Shown piece by piece: positions 22,270 to 33,530 of a stretch of 64,000 nucleotides of DNA. The translations under genes were made by a program, and so were the position numbers. Each line of letters opens with the position of its first letter. Position 1 is the first letter of the stretch. The notes beneath the pieces are model-generated. The model was given only the letters and a program-made list of their open reading frames with translations. It ran no database searches and was not told the origin of the DNA. The stretch is from contig JALRME010000018.1 in NCBI GenBank assembly GCA_026120035.1, positions 372,001 through 436,000 of the forward strand. Direction: 5' to 3'. This DNA comes from Coleophoma eucalyptorum. Its lineage: Eukaryota > Ascomycota > Leotiomycetes > Helotiales > Dermateaceae.

Positions 22270-25200
22270 AATTTTCTTTGTCACTTTCGCATTTCGCAAT
22301 TTGCATTCCGCATGTCTGTATACCACCATCATCGTTGCGCATTTTCTTGGAGTTTTGGAGTTCTTTGGGAGTGAGGGTTTTACAAGGGTACATCATCTCT
22401 GCTGATATTGCGCCGCTTCTCGCATATCGGGGATAAGCAGGTATCAACCTGGTCAATGGTCGGGATAAAAGGGGTTCATTTTTGCTCCTAAATTTTCATT
22501 TTACCCTGCGGGGGCAAGCAAAAGCGTCCTTTGGAGGCAGTGTCTTCATCGCTCTATTCGCAAGATGGACAGCCTCGTCGGCGGCGAATCCTGTTAGCCC
22601 TTTTACGAAAGCGGCGCTTCTAGAAATTAGAAAAGGAATTATTATCACAAACCCAAAAGAGCTCTCGGTCGGTAAAATTAAATGTGACTTTGACAAGCCA
22701 ACGCTCGTATCGTGAGCGGAATACTAGATACGAGATAAGAGAAAACGAGAGTCTTCCCTTCTTATCTTCCACCATCAATATTATGGCTTGCCAACACCGT
22801 CATTGTTCACCACACCAGAGCTGAATGAAGAAGGTATGAGCGGAATCGCACGCGACCACATGCGGTTCTTGAGCAATGATGGTGTCCATCTACAGAGGCA
22901 CGCGCATATGCGAGTAAAATGGATGTTCCCGTTCATGCTCATCCTTATCTCTTTTTTTCCTTGGCCAAGCTTTCGCTCCTGTCCAGTTTCCTTGTTCGGG
23001 CTTCGCCTTGCCAAGTCCCGTCCACCGTATCCTTCCCTCAACCCCTTTTCTAGAAGTTTGGATACATCTCTAACATGCTTGCTATCCTAATGTTTCTATT
23101 TCTATTATCCGATGATCGACTGCACTGTTGAGGATTTGCATTACTGCCCATCATCCGGCATGGTAAAGGGACACAGAGGAGATTAAGGCGACGAGGAAAG
23201 TGAGGCGAGACAAAGGGGAGGGGGGCGCCAAGTGTTGCTCATCCATTCTCGGAATAATAGGGGAGGATGGAGGAAAGAGGGAAAATATCCAAGTCTTGTC
23301 CTTTGCCAAGTCCTTTCCCGAGTGATGTACGCATACGGTGACATGCTGCCCCGCCGGGTTTCTCTAACGCTTCTCGCAGTCCTTGGCCAACGTGAGTCCA
23401 CATCCACCACCGTCATCGTCATTATTATCTCCATCACCCGAAGTTTATCATTCTGCTACAGTACCGGCCCAAAATCCTTCACTGCCGTCAAAAAAACACA
23501 AACCCAAAAAAACGAAATAGAAATCAAACAAATTAGAAATAAGAACCGGGCCCACTTTCCCGGATTGGGAACGGGGCCTTTCTTAACTCAACAACGAGCA
23601 AGAAAGTAAGTAGAACACCCAAAGTCTAAAATCCAAAGCATATCCATCTTTTTCTTAAGCGAAATGGTCAATGGTTGACAACTGAGCCGACAGCGGGAGG
23701 CTCCTATACGCATTACTCTAGGCCCAAGGAAGCCTTCGACTCCATCTTCGGAGCCTCTAAGTAAAGCTCGGTTAGAAAGCTCCGAGGCCTTGCACGATCC
23801 TATCGTGAGCTTCCACAATCTCCCTTCCTCCCCAGAACCATCGTCCTTTACGCTCGTTTTGTTTTAATCATTCCAACCAGTTTCGAATTCATTGGTAAGA
23901 GGGCAATAGAGTGTTCTGGCCCGTCCCTTTTGCTCTCCCTCTCCCCCTTCATGATCTATCTGGTGGGGACGTGCTTCTTTTTTTTTTTTTTTTTTTGGTA
24001 TTTACCAGTTTACCCCAATAATCCAGCCATCCCGTCTTTTCCATCCGTTGGCCAGCCGCCTGCCATCCGCCGCCCCGCGTAGCGTGGAATAGGGTAACGT
24101 CTAATCGATCGGACCAAAAAGTTCCCCAAAAAAATCAATCTCTTTTGGAATTTAGTGAACGCGTAAGCACCCAGTACAGAAAGTCGCAGAGGTAGCACGT
24201 CCCCACCGTTTACCCAAACCATGATTTTTTAGCCACCCTGCCACCCATGCCGCGTGTCCACGGCCTCGCTTTTGCATTGCGCTGGCCCTGACCTTACTTC
24301 ACCTTACCCTGTGGTTTTGGTTTTGGGGGGCGATGGTAGGCCCGCTGCTTGCTAACTTCCGACATACCGACCTTTCTTTTGGCTTTGGGTGCGGTGCGGT
24401 GCGGTGCATACACTTGACACCGCTAGAGAAAGAGGGGAAGGGGCTCAGAAGATCGGCAGTGGTTTGCATGTTTGTCCTGCTGATATAAGCTTTTTTCTGA
24501 GCGGCTGGAACTCACTATTTGAGAATCGTCTGCAGGCATGACATCATGGTCCCATTCCTCCACTCCAAATCACAGATAAGAAACGCAACACGTTTATCAT
24601 CATGGTCCCTGGGAATGAAAGACCTGGTAGGATGCCGCATTTTGACGGCCAGCTACGGTTAGATAGAGCTTTGGGGGTCGGTGCTGTTTTGTCTTTTGTG
24701 CATGTCGGGTGGCTTTTTCTCGCATGCCGACTAGCCGTCTCGCTTGATCGGTTTGGGGAGGGGAGGCTAGACGATTGGTTGGAGATATGATATTTGTGCA
24801 TGTGGAGAAGGCATGTGCATGTGCCTGTGGTACACATAATGTGGTTTGGGTGAGGTGAATTGCATGGAAAGGGTAACCTTTTCGTCGTCGCCATCCATTT
24901 TGGATACAAGTCACGGTACCGTAAGATGAACACGGCAGGGCTTGAAGCCTTGGGCCCAAAGCCAAGCCCAATCCAAAGAAAAGGGAACGGATCCGCGGTA
25001 CGATGCTCAGGCTATACGGGCCCTCAAGAAAGTATGCAGTTCGAGTTTCCGTCGCGAAGGAGATGGGTCACGAAGATGTCGTTGGTGTACTAGCGTGATT
25101 GTTGACATCAGGATGGTTGGGAAACCATGGGCTTATCTGATCCCATTTTCTGGTTCGTCTCGTGTGAGGGCTAGCACTCAATGATGTGGTGGCTTGCATG

Positions 25201-25416
25201 CAACAGATAGTCCCATCCCTGATAGCGAGCTGAACCCGATACCAGGCCTGTTGCAAAGCGTGATTCATGTTACTGAATACGTAGTGACGTGAGCCAGAAA
25301 CTGAAAGAAAAGCGTGCATTGGCCAATTTCACGCTATCTGGTGGAGTTTACTCCATATGAATTTATAAAACAAAGCTTGGGTATATTTATAGCGAAAGGA
25401 AACAAGAAAACAGTGT
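22270..25416. other. Long gene-free interval between convergent genes
   Basis: About 3.1 kb lies between two 3' ends, which is long for such a genome. It holds a T19 run at 23978-23996 and four tandem GGTGC units near 24389-24408. No open frame with recognisable content was found on either strand, and no tRNA fold was seen. A non-coding transcript or an unrecognised gene cannot be excluded. Confidence 0.4.
23978..23996 (+). repeat. Homopolymer T19
   Basis: An uninterrupted run of 19 T in the gene-free interval. I see no flanking target duplication or coding remnant that would make it the tail of a retroelement. Confidence 0.8.
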
Positions 25417-27240
25417 CTATACTGGTTGATAGTTAGGATGTCCAATCCATTGCGGTGTCCAGTTGATCAACCTCAACTTCCGCTTTGAGGTGAAAGCTTC
25501 CCTTAAGCCAACCACCACACCGGTCACCGCCGCAAAGATGATAAGGAACTTGAGCATGATGGTGTCGTTGTCCTCGACTTGGAGGGGTGGAAGGTCCCAT
25601 ATCTGTAGTATAGAATTAGTATCATGGGTGAGAGGAAAAACCAAAAGTAAAGCTAGCGTACCTTTTCTTGCTCGGTATCGTAAATCTCACTGACGGCCAA
25701 GACATTGTTCTTACCGTCGACCGCTAGACTCCGGACGTATCGAGGGCAATCCTCGCGAAGTTCTATACTCGATTCAAAACCGGCCTTGGCCGTGTCATTG
25801 ATATACGTCCACTGACTGTCACTCACTTCAGGATCAACTGCTCCTTGCAGGATCCATCTCTTGACTTCCGTCGCTCCGTTCCAGCTCACGAAGTACGTGA
25901 GACCTTCTCCGTACACAACCTTTGAATCTGGCTTGGTTGTGGGATATCCTTGCCAATCATACTTGAAAGCGCGATACGATTGGATATCACCGCCTCCAAA
26001 CCAAGCCTGTGGTCCCATGTGAGTATCACAGAGTACGGTTCCGTTTGCTGCAAATTCTGTGAAGGCGCCACTGTTGCCGTAGCCCAGGAGGACATTCCCG
26101 TTGTCTACAACTTGCAGCGAGCCTTGGGAAATTGCTCGGACGCGGGTTGGGTTCAGATATTCCGTAACCAGTTCCGCCGTCATGGCTTTTTGGTCAATCC
26201 GGATCTTGAGTCCTCTACTATAATCGTGTACTGATGGTTGACCTTCCGCTGCAGCATTGTCGAACAGCGTGATTGTTGTATAGTTGTCGTGCCAGGTTGC
26301 ATCATGTTGATATGCAAAGTTGGTCGCTGCACCACCTGATAAATCTGTGAATGAGTTCTGATCTCCTCCGAGTACCCAGAGCACGTCGCCCGTCTTCCCG
26401 CTGATATATGTGACTGATTTCATGTACCGACTCGAGACCAGATAGTTGCCCTTTGGATCTATGTCGATACTATTCAAGTGGTAGTAGTCGTAGGGCTTCC
26501 CGAATGCAGATGCACCACCGTCGCCACCAATTTGCTTGGGGCTGGCGGCAGCCGCAAAATGCTTGGCCGCATGCCACTCGAACAAGAGAGCTCCAGTCTC
26601 AATGTCAATCTCTTGCACTAAACAGTCCCAGATTTTTCCATTTCGCGAGCCGCCTAGACTCGACAGATCTCCCTTGTCCACTTCATACACTGAGAGGAGA
26701 GCTGTACCTTTCTCCGTGATGCGAAATTCGTGGAGATCGCCACCAAGACCACCAGCTGCTTTCAATCTATACACTTCCTTGTACGTATTGTCCAGCTGCG
26801 GAAGTTAGCATTTGGGTGGGTGGTAAAAATTGGACGACTCGTACCATATGATAATATCCGGCACCGTGTCCTCCAACCGTGTCGTCACCAGCCCAGAAGG
26901 TCAGGTAGGATTTCCCCTTGTATTGCTGTACCTGAAGATTGTACACCTGACCATAACCTCCCTTTCCCCAGACCAGATGCCCATCAGCATCCATAATCAT
27001 AGCCATCGGATCTTTCACATGGTTGCCTCGTGGCGTGATCAAAGTGTAGAGAGGACTGCATTCTCGATCATGCTTCAGAATATTCAGTCGTGGCGATACT
27101 ATTTTTGAAGAACGATATGATTGAGAAGGATATGGCCCATATTCTCCCCGATCGAAGGCAGCGTCGTTGAAAAAGGGCTCAACGTCACCAAGCACGCGAG
27201 CGACGGTGCTGAGGAAGATGAAGAAGGAGCTGGCCCGCAT
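25417..27240 (-). CDS. Arylsulfotransferase-family secreted/membrane protein
   Basis: Three exons, 27240-26845, 26795-25662 and 25602-25417, give 571 aa, with both introns in phase 0. The ATG at 27240 is chosen because it starts a signal peptide (MRASSFFIFLSTVARVLG). The upstream frame starts 31 codons earlier and adds no typical N-terminus. The body has the repeated beta-blade pattern of fungal arylsulfotransferases (PF14269-type): LVWGKGGYGQVYNLQVQQYKG, LTFWAGDDTVGGHGAGYYH, IWDCLVQEIDIETGALLFEW, YYHLNSIDIDPKGNYLVSSR and FAYQHDATWH. Bacterial ASST enzymes transfer sulfate between phenols. Activity of fungal relatives is largely untested. The last exon encodes a hydrophobic helix (LKFLIIFAAVTGVVVGL) followed by basic residues, giving a type I membrane topology with a short cytosolic tail. 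Confidence 0.87.
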
Positions 27241-29202
27241 TGCAAGAGCCGAGCTAAACCCACAAGACGGAGAAAAAAGATTCAAAGGACGAAGTGGAAG
27301 AGAAAGCTCAGGATCATGATACCAGCCAGACACTGAAGACTGAAATTTTTGTTGCGCGGAAGGCTTTAGACGTCCAAGAGAAGGTTCATACCAAAATTGG
27401 AATTAGGAAAGGTTGAGCTTAGGTGGAAGGACGACGACGACGACGCACATCAAAGGCGGTCGAAAGAGATGGTCGAGGCACACGGGAGGATAGTAGGGCG
27501 GGGGTGACCAGTTATGATAGACAGCCACGAGTGTAGTTAGAAAAGGGTCATCCACAATTAATAAGAATAATATCGTAGTCAATCGAGTCTTAGCGTTGTG
27601 TAGTACTTTAAGTAAAGAGAGAAACAAGCCAGAGTTTAAAGGGATCCCCATATCCAACTAAAATAAACCTACCTACCTCGACCTGGTGAACGCCACTAGA
27701 ACAAGCATTCGGCAGCCAGGAGATAGTTGCAGTTACAGACCAGTATTGCCAGCATGGCAGGGAGGGTGAAGCTACTGTAGGACTGGGATGTAGAAACCAG
27801 CCTTGGATGCTGAAGGTTCAGTATCTGACAGGGAAGCGGTCTAGTTCAAACGCTCCAACCTCAGTGGAAGGACTTTGGAAGCACTACTGCATTTGCAGAA
27901 CACAAAGGCTAGGGATTCTAAATTACGACGCTCGGTGGCCAAGACTGCCCTTTAGGTGCAAGGGATGGCCGTTTGCTGTGCTGAATTGAATGGCTGGCAG
28001 AGGACAGTCCCAATAAAGCAGAGGCGACGGTGGGCACCGCATGGCCATGGGTTTAATCAAGCTGCGAAGCAAACGTCATGATTGCCGGCATTCCTGGCTG
28101 GAGGTGGATACAGTTATGGTCTCTGTGTCGACATTCTGGCCAGTTCCATTTCAGGGGGGATCATCGCGTGTACTGTACGCACAATACAGTCCTATAGTAG
28201 GGGTGCAGGGAGAAACACGGATCATGTAGTCGATGCGGTGCCCGGGGCGCCCTGGGGGGTATCGCCGCGTGGAAAGAGCTAAATTTGACAGTCGAGATGG
28301 AGATAGACGCTGGTGTATCAGATTGAATTCCGGAGAGTCAGAGGAGCGAGAGGACCCATCGGTGGACCCAACTGCCAGCATATCCCTTTCGGATGAGGCA
28401 CTCGACTCAACCGAGAATATTTACGCAGATTATATGTCATGTGATCTGCAACGCCATCTCCATTATTGCCCTTCTACGTTAGCTTGGTTTGTTTAAACAT
28501 CTTCCTTGTCAGTCCCCAGTTTTGGCGACGCGCTGCAACACGCACCACGCAACACATACCACGACGCAAGCGCTGCTTCCTTTTTGGTGAGCCATCAGCC
28601 ACGCTGCTGACATCGGACCTCGGCGCTTTCTGGGCTCCCCAATCCCATCTACAACGGCAAATTCTCTGGATGGTCTTTCTGCCCGGGGTGCGTAAGCCCT
28701 GCAGAACAGGATACGTGCAACCCAAGTCTCCCTATAGCATGCGATAAGCCGCCAAGGGGCCATTATGCTAAGGTACTGTACCTTACGCTCTTTGCGCGCC
28801 CAGCGATAGTTGAACAGCTACTACCTCCTGCAGGCTTACTCTCGTAGAACCGCAGTGAAGCTATGATATGCCCATACATCCCACTGTACCGCTAGCTTTT
28901 TTTATTCTCTCAATGGAAGCTGCTGGAGCGCTTGTCATAGTTCAGAAGCGGAAATTCTAAGCCAGACAGCCCTCATTTTAGGCCAGTTATGCTGGCGTGC
29001 AGGCATGAGAATTTCCGACAGGGTCTCCATCTTTTGAACCAACGTCCCAAGACCCCGCCGAGCCGCTTACCTGTGCGTGGAGCACTTCTTGCATTTCATC
29101 AGACGAGCTAGGTTTTGTTCCTCCTTTCTTATCCGTCATTGCTGTCGCTATTATTGCGTCGTTTTTTCTCGACGCCTTTGCTTTCTCACCTTCAACGCTT
29201 CA
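27241..29202. other. Divergent intergenic region, no gene seen
   Basis: About 2 kb between the divergent arylsulfotransferase and MFS genes. It contains GAC/ACG triplet repeats near 27430-27445. Open frames such as 27807-27989 and 28233-28496 show nothing recognisable. Confidence 0.4.
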
Positions 29203-31154
29203 ATGTCGATGGATGTAGGTCGCAACCAGAGCTCCTCGAGAGCATACGATAATAGCCAAGAGCCGGGTACGGAGGTGCACCATCGTCGCAATGATTCCAT
29301 GCAAGCTTCCAGTAGCCTCGGAATGCCAGAGAGATTCCGCAATGATCCTGAGGCTACTCCCGTCCGAAATCAATTCTCCATCAAGCCTCAGCCAGTAACG
29401 TGGATGTCATTACCTCGAAAAGACCAACTGGCCATTTTATTTTTCAGTCGATTGGTAGATTTCTTGCAGGTGGCCTCGTTACAAGCCTATATGTTTTACC
29501 AACTTAAAAGTTTTGACCCAGGCTTGTCTGATGCTGCGATATCCTCTCAAGCCGGAATTCTTCAAGGATGCTTTACCGGCGCGCAGGTCGCAACAGCAAT
29601 GCTTTGGGGGAAGGCAGCAGATTCCAGTTTCGGAGGACGAAAAATGGTGCTGCTTATCGGGCTTGCAGGAACGGCGGTTTCTTGCATAGGATACGGTTTC
29701 GCCACAACTTTCTGGCAAGCAGCAATGTTTCGCGTACTTGGCGGTGGAATAAATGGAACGGTCGGGATCATTCGAACTATGATTGCAGAAATCACCAAAG
29801 AGAAGAAGTACCAGTCACGAGCATTTTTGCTTCTCCCGATGAGCTTCAATGTTGCAGGTATACTAGGTCCAGGTAAGTTTTGAGCTAGTAAAGCTGTTTC
29901 TGGGGATCATTTCTGACTTTCAAAGTGATGGGAGGATTATTGGCTGATCCCACAAACACCTTACCTGGATTGTTTGGGGAAAATGCTATCTTTGGAGCCC
30001 GATGGTTGAGAGCATATCCTTATGCACTCCCAAGCATCCTCAATGCCCTTACTTTGACCATCTCAGCTGCCTTAGTGTTTTTTTTCCTTGAAGAGGTAAG
30101 TTTGTCGTAGAATTAAGGTCGAGGCGAGAAGCTAATTAATACGAATAGACTCTCAAAGAACGCAAGGGTAAATATGACCTTGGACTAGATCTAGCACAAC
30201 GAATGTTACGCCTACTTCCATTCCAATCGCATAACCAGGGTTATCAGCTTGTTGATGAGCAGACGCCAACTCAGCTGGATCAGAGTTCTGAGGATCCTTT
30301 CAAACCAAAGGCCGGAACCACAACCCGGCGTATCACCCAAAAGCTTCCCTTCCATCGCATCTGGACGCGCAATGTAATATTCACCTTAATTACCACAGCA
30401 TTCTTCGACTTCCACGTTGGGTATGTGACGCTTATCCTCAACATTGTGAGCTTTACTAACATACAATAGTGGTTTCACTAACATCTGGTCTTTGTTTCTC
30501 TCGACTCCTCGTCCCCTTCCGGAGGAAACTGTAATTTCACTTCCGTTTATTTTTAGTGGTGGACTGGCAATGCCCGCTGCTACAGTCGGCCTAGCGACAT
30601 CTATTCTAGGTATACTCGGCATGATTCTCCAAATTTTCCTATATCCACCAGTGCAAGCTCGTCTTGGAACGCTGGGATCTTTCAGACTTTTCTGTATGTT
30701 ATTTCCGATTGCGTATATGTTCGCGCCATATCTGGCTGTCTTGCCCTCATCAACAGCGCCACCAAATCCAGCGGCTGGAGGGTTCATATGGACTGGTATT
30801 ACATTAGTGCTGCTTGGGCAGGTTGCAGCAAGAACCTTCGCATTGCCGGCCACAATTATCCTGATCAACAACTGTTCCCCTCATCCTAGTGTCCTTGGAA
30901 CAGTCCATGGACTCGGCCAGAGTGTCTCGGCATCATTCCGCACTATCGGCCCAATCGTTGGAGGGATTTGGTATGGCGAAGGACTGAAGAGTGGTGTGGT
31001 TGGTGCTGCTTGGTGGGGAATCGCCGCAGCGGCAGCGGCTGGATCGGTCACTGCACTGTGGGTTTATGAGGGTAGTGGCCATGAGATTTACTTGGAAGGC
31101 GAATTGGAAGAAGGCGACGAGATGGAAATGGCTGGTGTCCACGGAGCGAAATAG
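29203..31154 (+). CDS. MFS transporter (DHA1/ZIFL-like)
   Basis: Four exons, 29203-29872, 29926-30095, 30149-30420 and 30470-31154, give 598 aa. All joins keep frame (phases 1, 0, 2). The N-terminal 65 residues are hydrophilic. Then come about 12 membrane segments with the MFS loop signature GKAADSSFGGRKMVLLIGL and the following RVLGGGINGTVGIIRTMIAEI. These fit the subgroup that includes plant ZIF-like carriers and yeast Ycr023c. A central hydrophilic loop of about 70 residues links the halves. The C-terminal tail is acidic (EGELEEGDEMEM). Direction and substrate cannot be read from the sequence. The ATG at 29203 is the first in frame. A second ATG follows two codons later. A longer frame upstream begins with a non-ATG codon. 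Confidence 0.88.
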
Positions 31155-31932
31155 AATAAAGGGAGGAATTGTCTCGATTAAGCGAAATTGTCTTTGGCGT
31201 TAGGATGGAATAACATTGCAGGCGTCGAATATACCCAAGCATGGCATGTCAAGTCAATGTCTTTGCTCAGTTTCAGAGAGCAATGACGAGGTGTTGTGAA
31301 TAATTTGGGCGTCGAAAGGAACCGCACTTGCTAACTCACGCTTCACCTTGTGAGTCATAAACGCCTTACCAGCGTTCGCGGCACAATTGTCCTCTTATAC
31401 AGTCCTTATTTCAACAGTCTCGGAGTCCGAGTTGTCGGGGAATCTGGCTTCCCGTATGCTTTTCTATGTCCTGGAAAGGATCACTCTGAAGGAAGAGTCA
31501 TACACAGACTCCGAAATCCTGGGCATTTGTCCCAAAAGAAGACTTGCTTAAGCTAGAGATGCGGGTGGCTGTCGTAAGATAGCACTTTAGTGTACCTTAC
31601 GTGATGTTAGTTACACGTGATGTCGAGTGACGATGCGACGGCTTGCGCTCGCACTTTCTCTCCAATCGCGATGAGTACTTGGATGAATGGAACTCTTAGA
31701 TTGAAGCACCTTGGATTGGTATATAAGGCTGTCTTGGTTGCCTGTATTGGAATTGATATCTTTATAGAATCAGAATACGAATTAGAATCAGAATTACGCT
31801 TTGGCTTCATTTAACCTTTTGGTCTTGAACGCAAAAGAAAATAATACACACTCCTCACTTCAAATAGTTTGACAACTCAAAGCTGGAGAAATTCACATCC
31901 CATCATCTCAACACTTAAAACCCACCGAAACA
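31155..31932. other. Intergenic, promoter of the epoxide hydrolase gene
   Basis: About 780 bp between two genes in the same direction. A short imperfect repeat of GAATCAGAA units lies at 31769-31797. No gene seen. Confidence 0.4.
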
Positions 31933-33530
31933 ATGGACACACTTACCTACCATACACGCACAGTGCGTCGAGGCCTATCCTATTCCTTCATCAATATCCC
32001 CCCTTCCTCCACATCAGCCCCAAAGCCATATATACTTTTCTTGCATGGCTTCCCATCAGGAAGCGCAGACTGGCGGCACCAGATCACGTATTTCTCAAAG
32101 AAAGGCTATGGAGTCTTCGTTCCTGACTTATTGGGCTACGGCGGCTCATCGAAGCCGTTGGATACAGCACTGTATAAGGGGAAGGATATGGCGGCAGATA
32201 TAGCAGAGATTCTCGATGCCGAGGGCGTTAATGGGAAGTTATTGGGGGTAGGTCATGATTGGTATGTCTTCTTTCCTATTTCGCCTCAATCTCTCTACCT
32301 CTCTCTTCAAGTCTTCCGACATCATAGTGTATCAACGAATTTAGACTGATTTTGGTTTAAAAGGGGTTCTTTCCTGCTCTCTAGAATGGCAAATTACTAC
32401 CCCAAGCGTTTCCTCAAATATGTCTTCATCGATGTAGGATATAATGCGCCTGGGGCTGGATTATCTCTTCAAATCCTGCATTTCGTTGATGGAATGGTCA
32501 AGGAGAAACTTGGTTACGGCGTATTTGGGTATTTCTTGTTCTTTAATGAGGAGGATGCCGGGAAATTGATGGATGAGCATGTGGGTCTTTTCTTTTTCCT
32601 CTCTCTTTTATTTTCTTATTCTTACTCTCTTTCTCCTTTATTTCTTTCTGTACGGATATTAAGAATCTGTTGCTCCTTTTTGGGGGGGGGGGGTCTCCTT
32701 TCGCTTCACATACGGATATATACTGATTTATTTTATGGGGGTTTCATAGCCCAATTCTGTCCTCTCTCTCTTTCATTCCTCGGATGAGGAACTGGGTAAG
32801 AAATACCTTGGTGCTCAGGGCGGATTTAGGACATGGTTGAGTGAGGCCAAGGTTGCAGAGTGGCCGAAACATTTAACTGAAAAGGTATTTATGATGTCTT
32901 TCATGCTATGGACAGTTTCGAAAATCACAGCGAGGTAGACTAACATGTACACTATATTTAGGAAAGAGCCATGGCATTAATGCAATTCTCAACTGAAAGT
33001 GGTGGATTTTGCCCTCCTATCAATTGGTACAGAGTCCAGATGCAGGGTCTCAATGAAGGGGATGAGAAAGGTATGTTTTTTCTTGAAATTTGCCGCCCCT
33101 GTTATTCCTTTATAATTCATACACCTACCTACGTTCCAGCAACGAGGAAAGGCCAGTTACCATGAACAGTACTCTAGCATCTAGAGCCATCGTGAAAACC
33201 TCTCACCTGATAGCTGTTAAACAACACAACTCAGTTTATACTATGGTTCCCCTCTTTCGACCCCCTCTCTTCACACGATCCCAAAAGACTGAACCAACTG
33301 ATGACCTTGTCTCCTTCACTATAGAAATTCCCAAAGAGAACTACACACTCACGCACCCAACCCTCCTTTTTACATCTCAGAACTTTATCACCAAAGCTGC
33401 CGACATGGCCGAACAAATGCGTCCTTTAGCGCCCGACTTCAAAGTGATAGAAACACGAGGCGGGCATTGGATTATGCTGCAATTGCCAGACGAGGTGAAT
33501 CAGGGCTTGGAGAAGTTTTTTGAGAGGTAA
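31933..33530 (+). CDS. Alpha/beta hydrolase, soluble epoxide hydrolase type
   Basis: Five exons, 31933-32261, 32364-32580, 32750-32884, 32962-33070 and 33325-33530, give 331 aa with consistent phases. HGFP at 38-41 is the oxyanion-hole motif. GHDWG formed across intron 1 places the nucleophile at Asp109, as in epoxide hydrolases rather than Ser in esterases. GGHW places the catalytic His at 311. PDLLGYGGSSKP is also typical. The cap region contains NWYRVQMQGLN with the Tyr expected to activate the epoxide. Such enzymes add water to epoxides to give diols, for detoxification or metabolite tailoring. No signal peptide is visible, so a cytosolic protein is likely. Introns 2 and 4 are long for this window (169 and 254 nt), and intron 2 carries a run of about 12 G near 32682. 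Confidence 0.88.

Noticed and set aside
23978..23996. T19 as the tail of a retroelement on the minus strand
   Set aside because: No coding remnant, no terminal repeat and no target-site duplication seen next to it.
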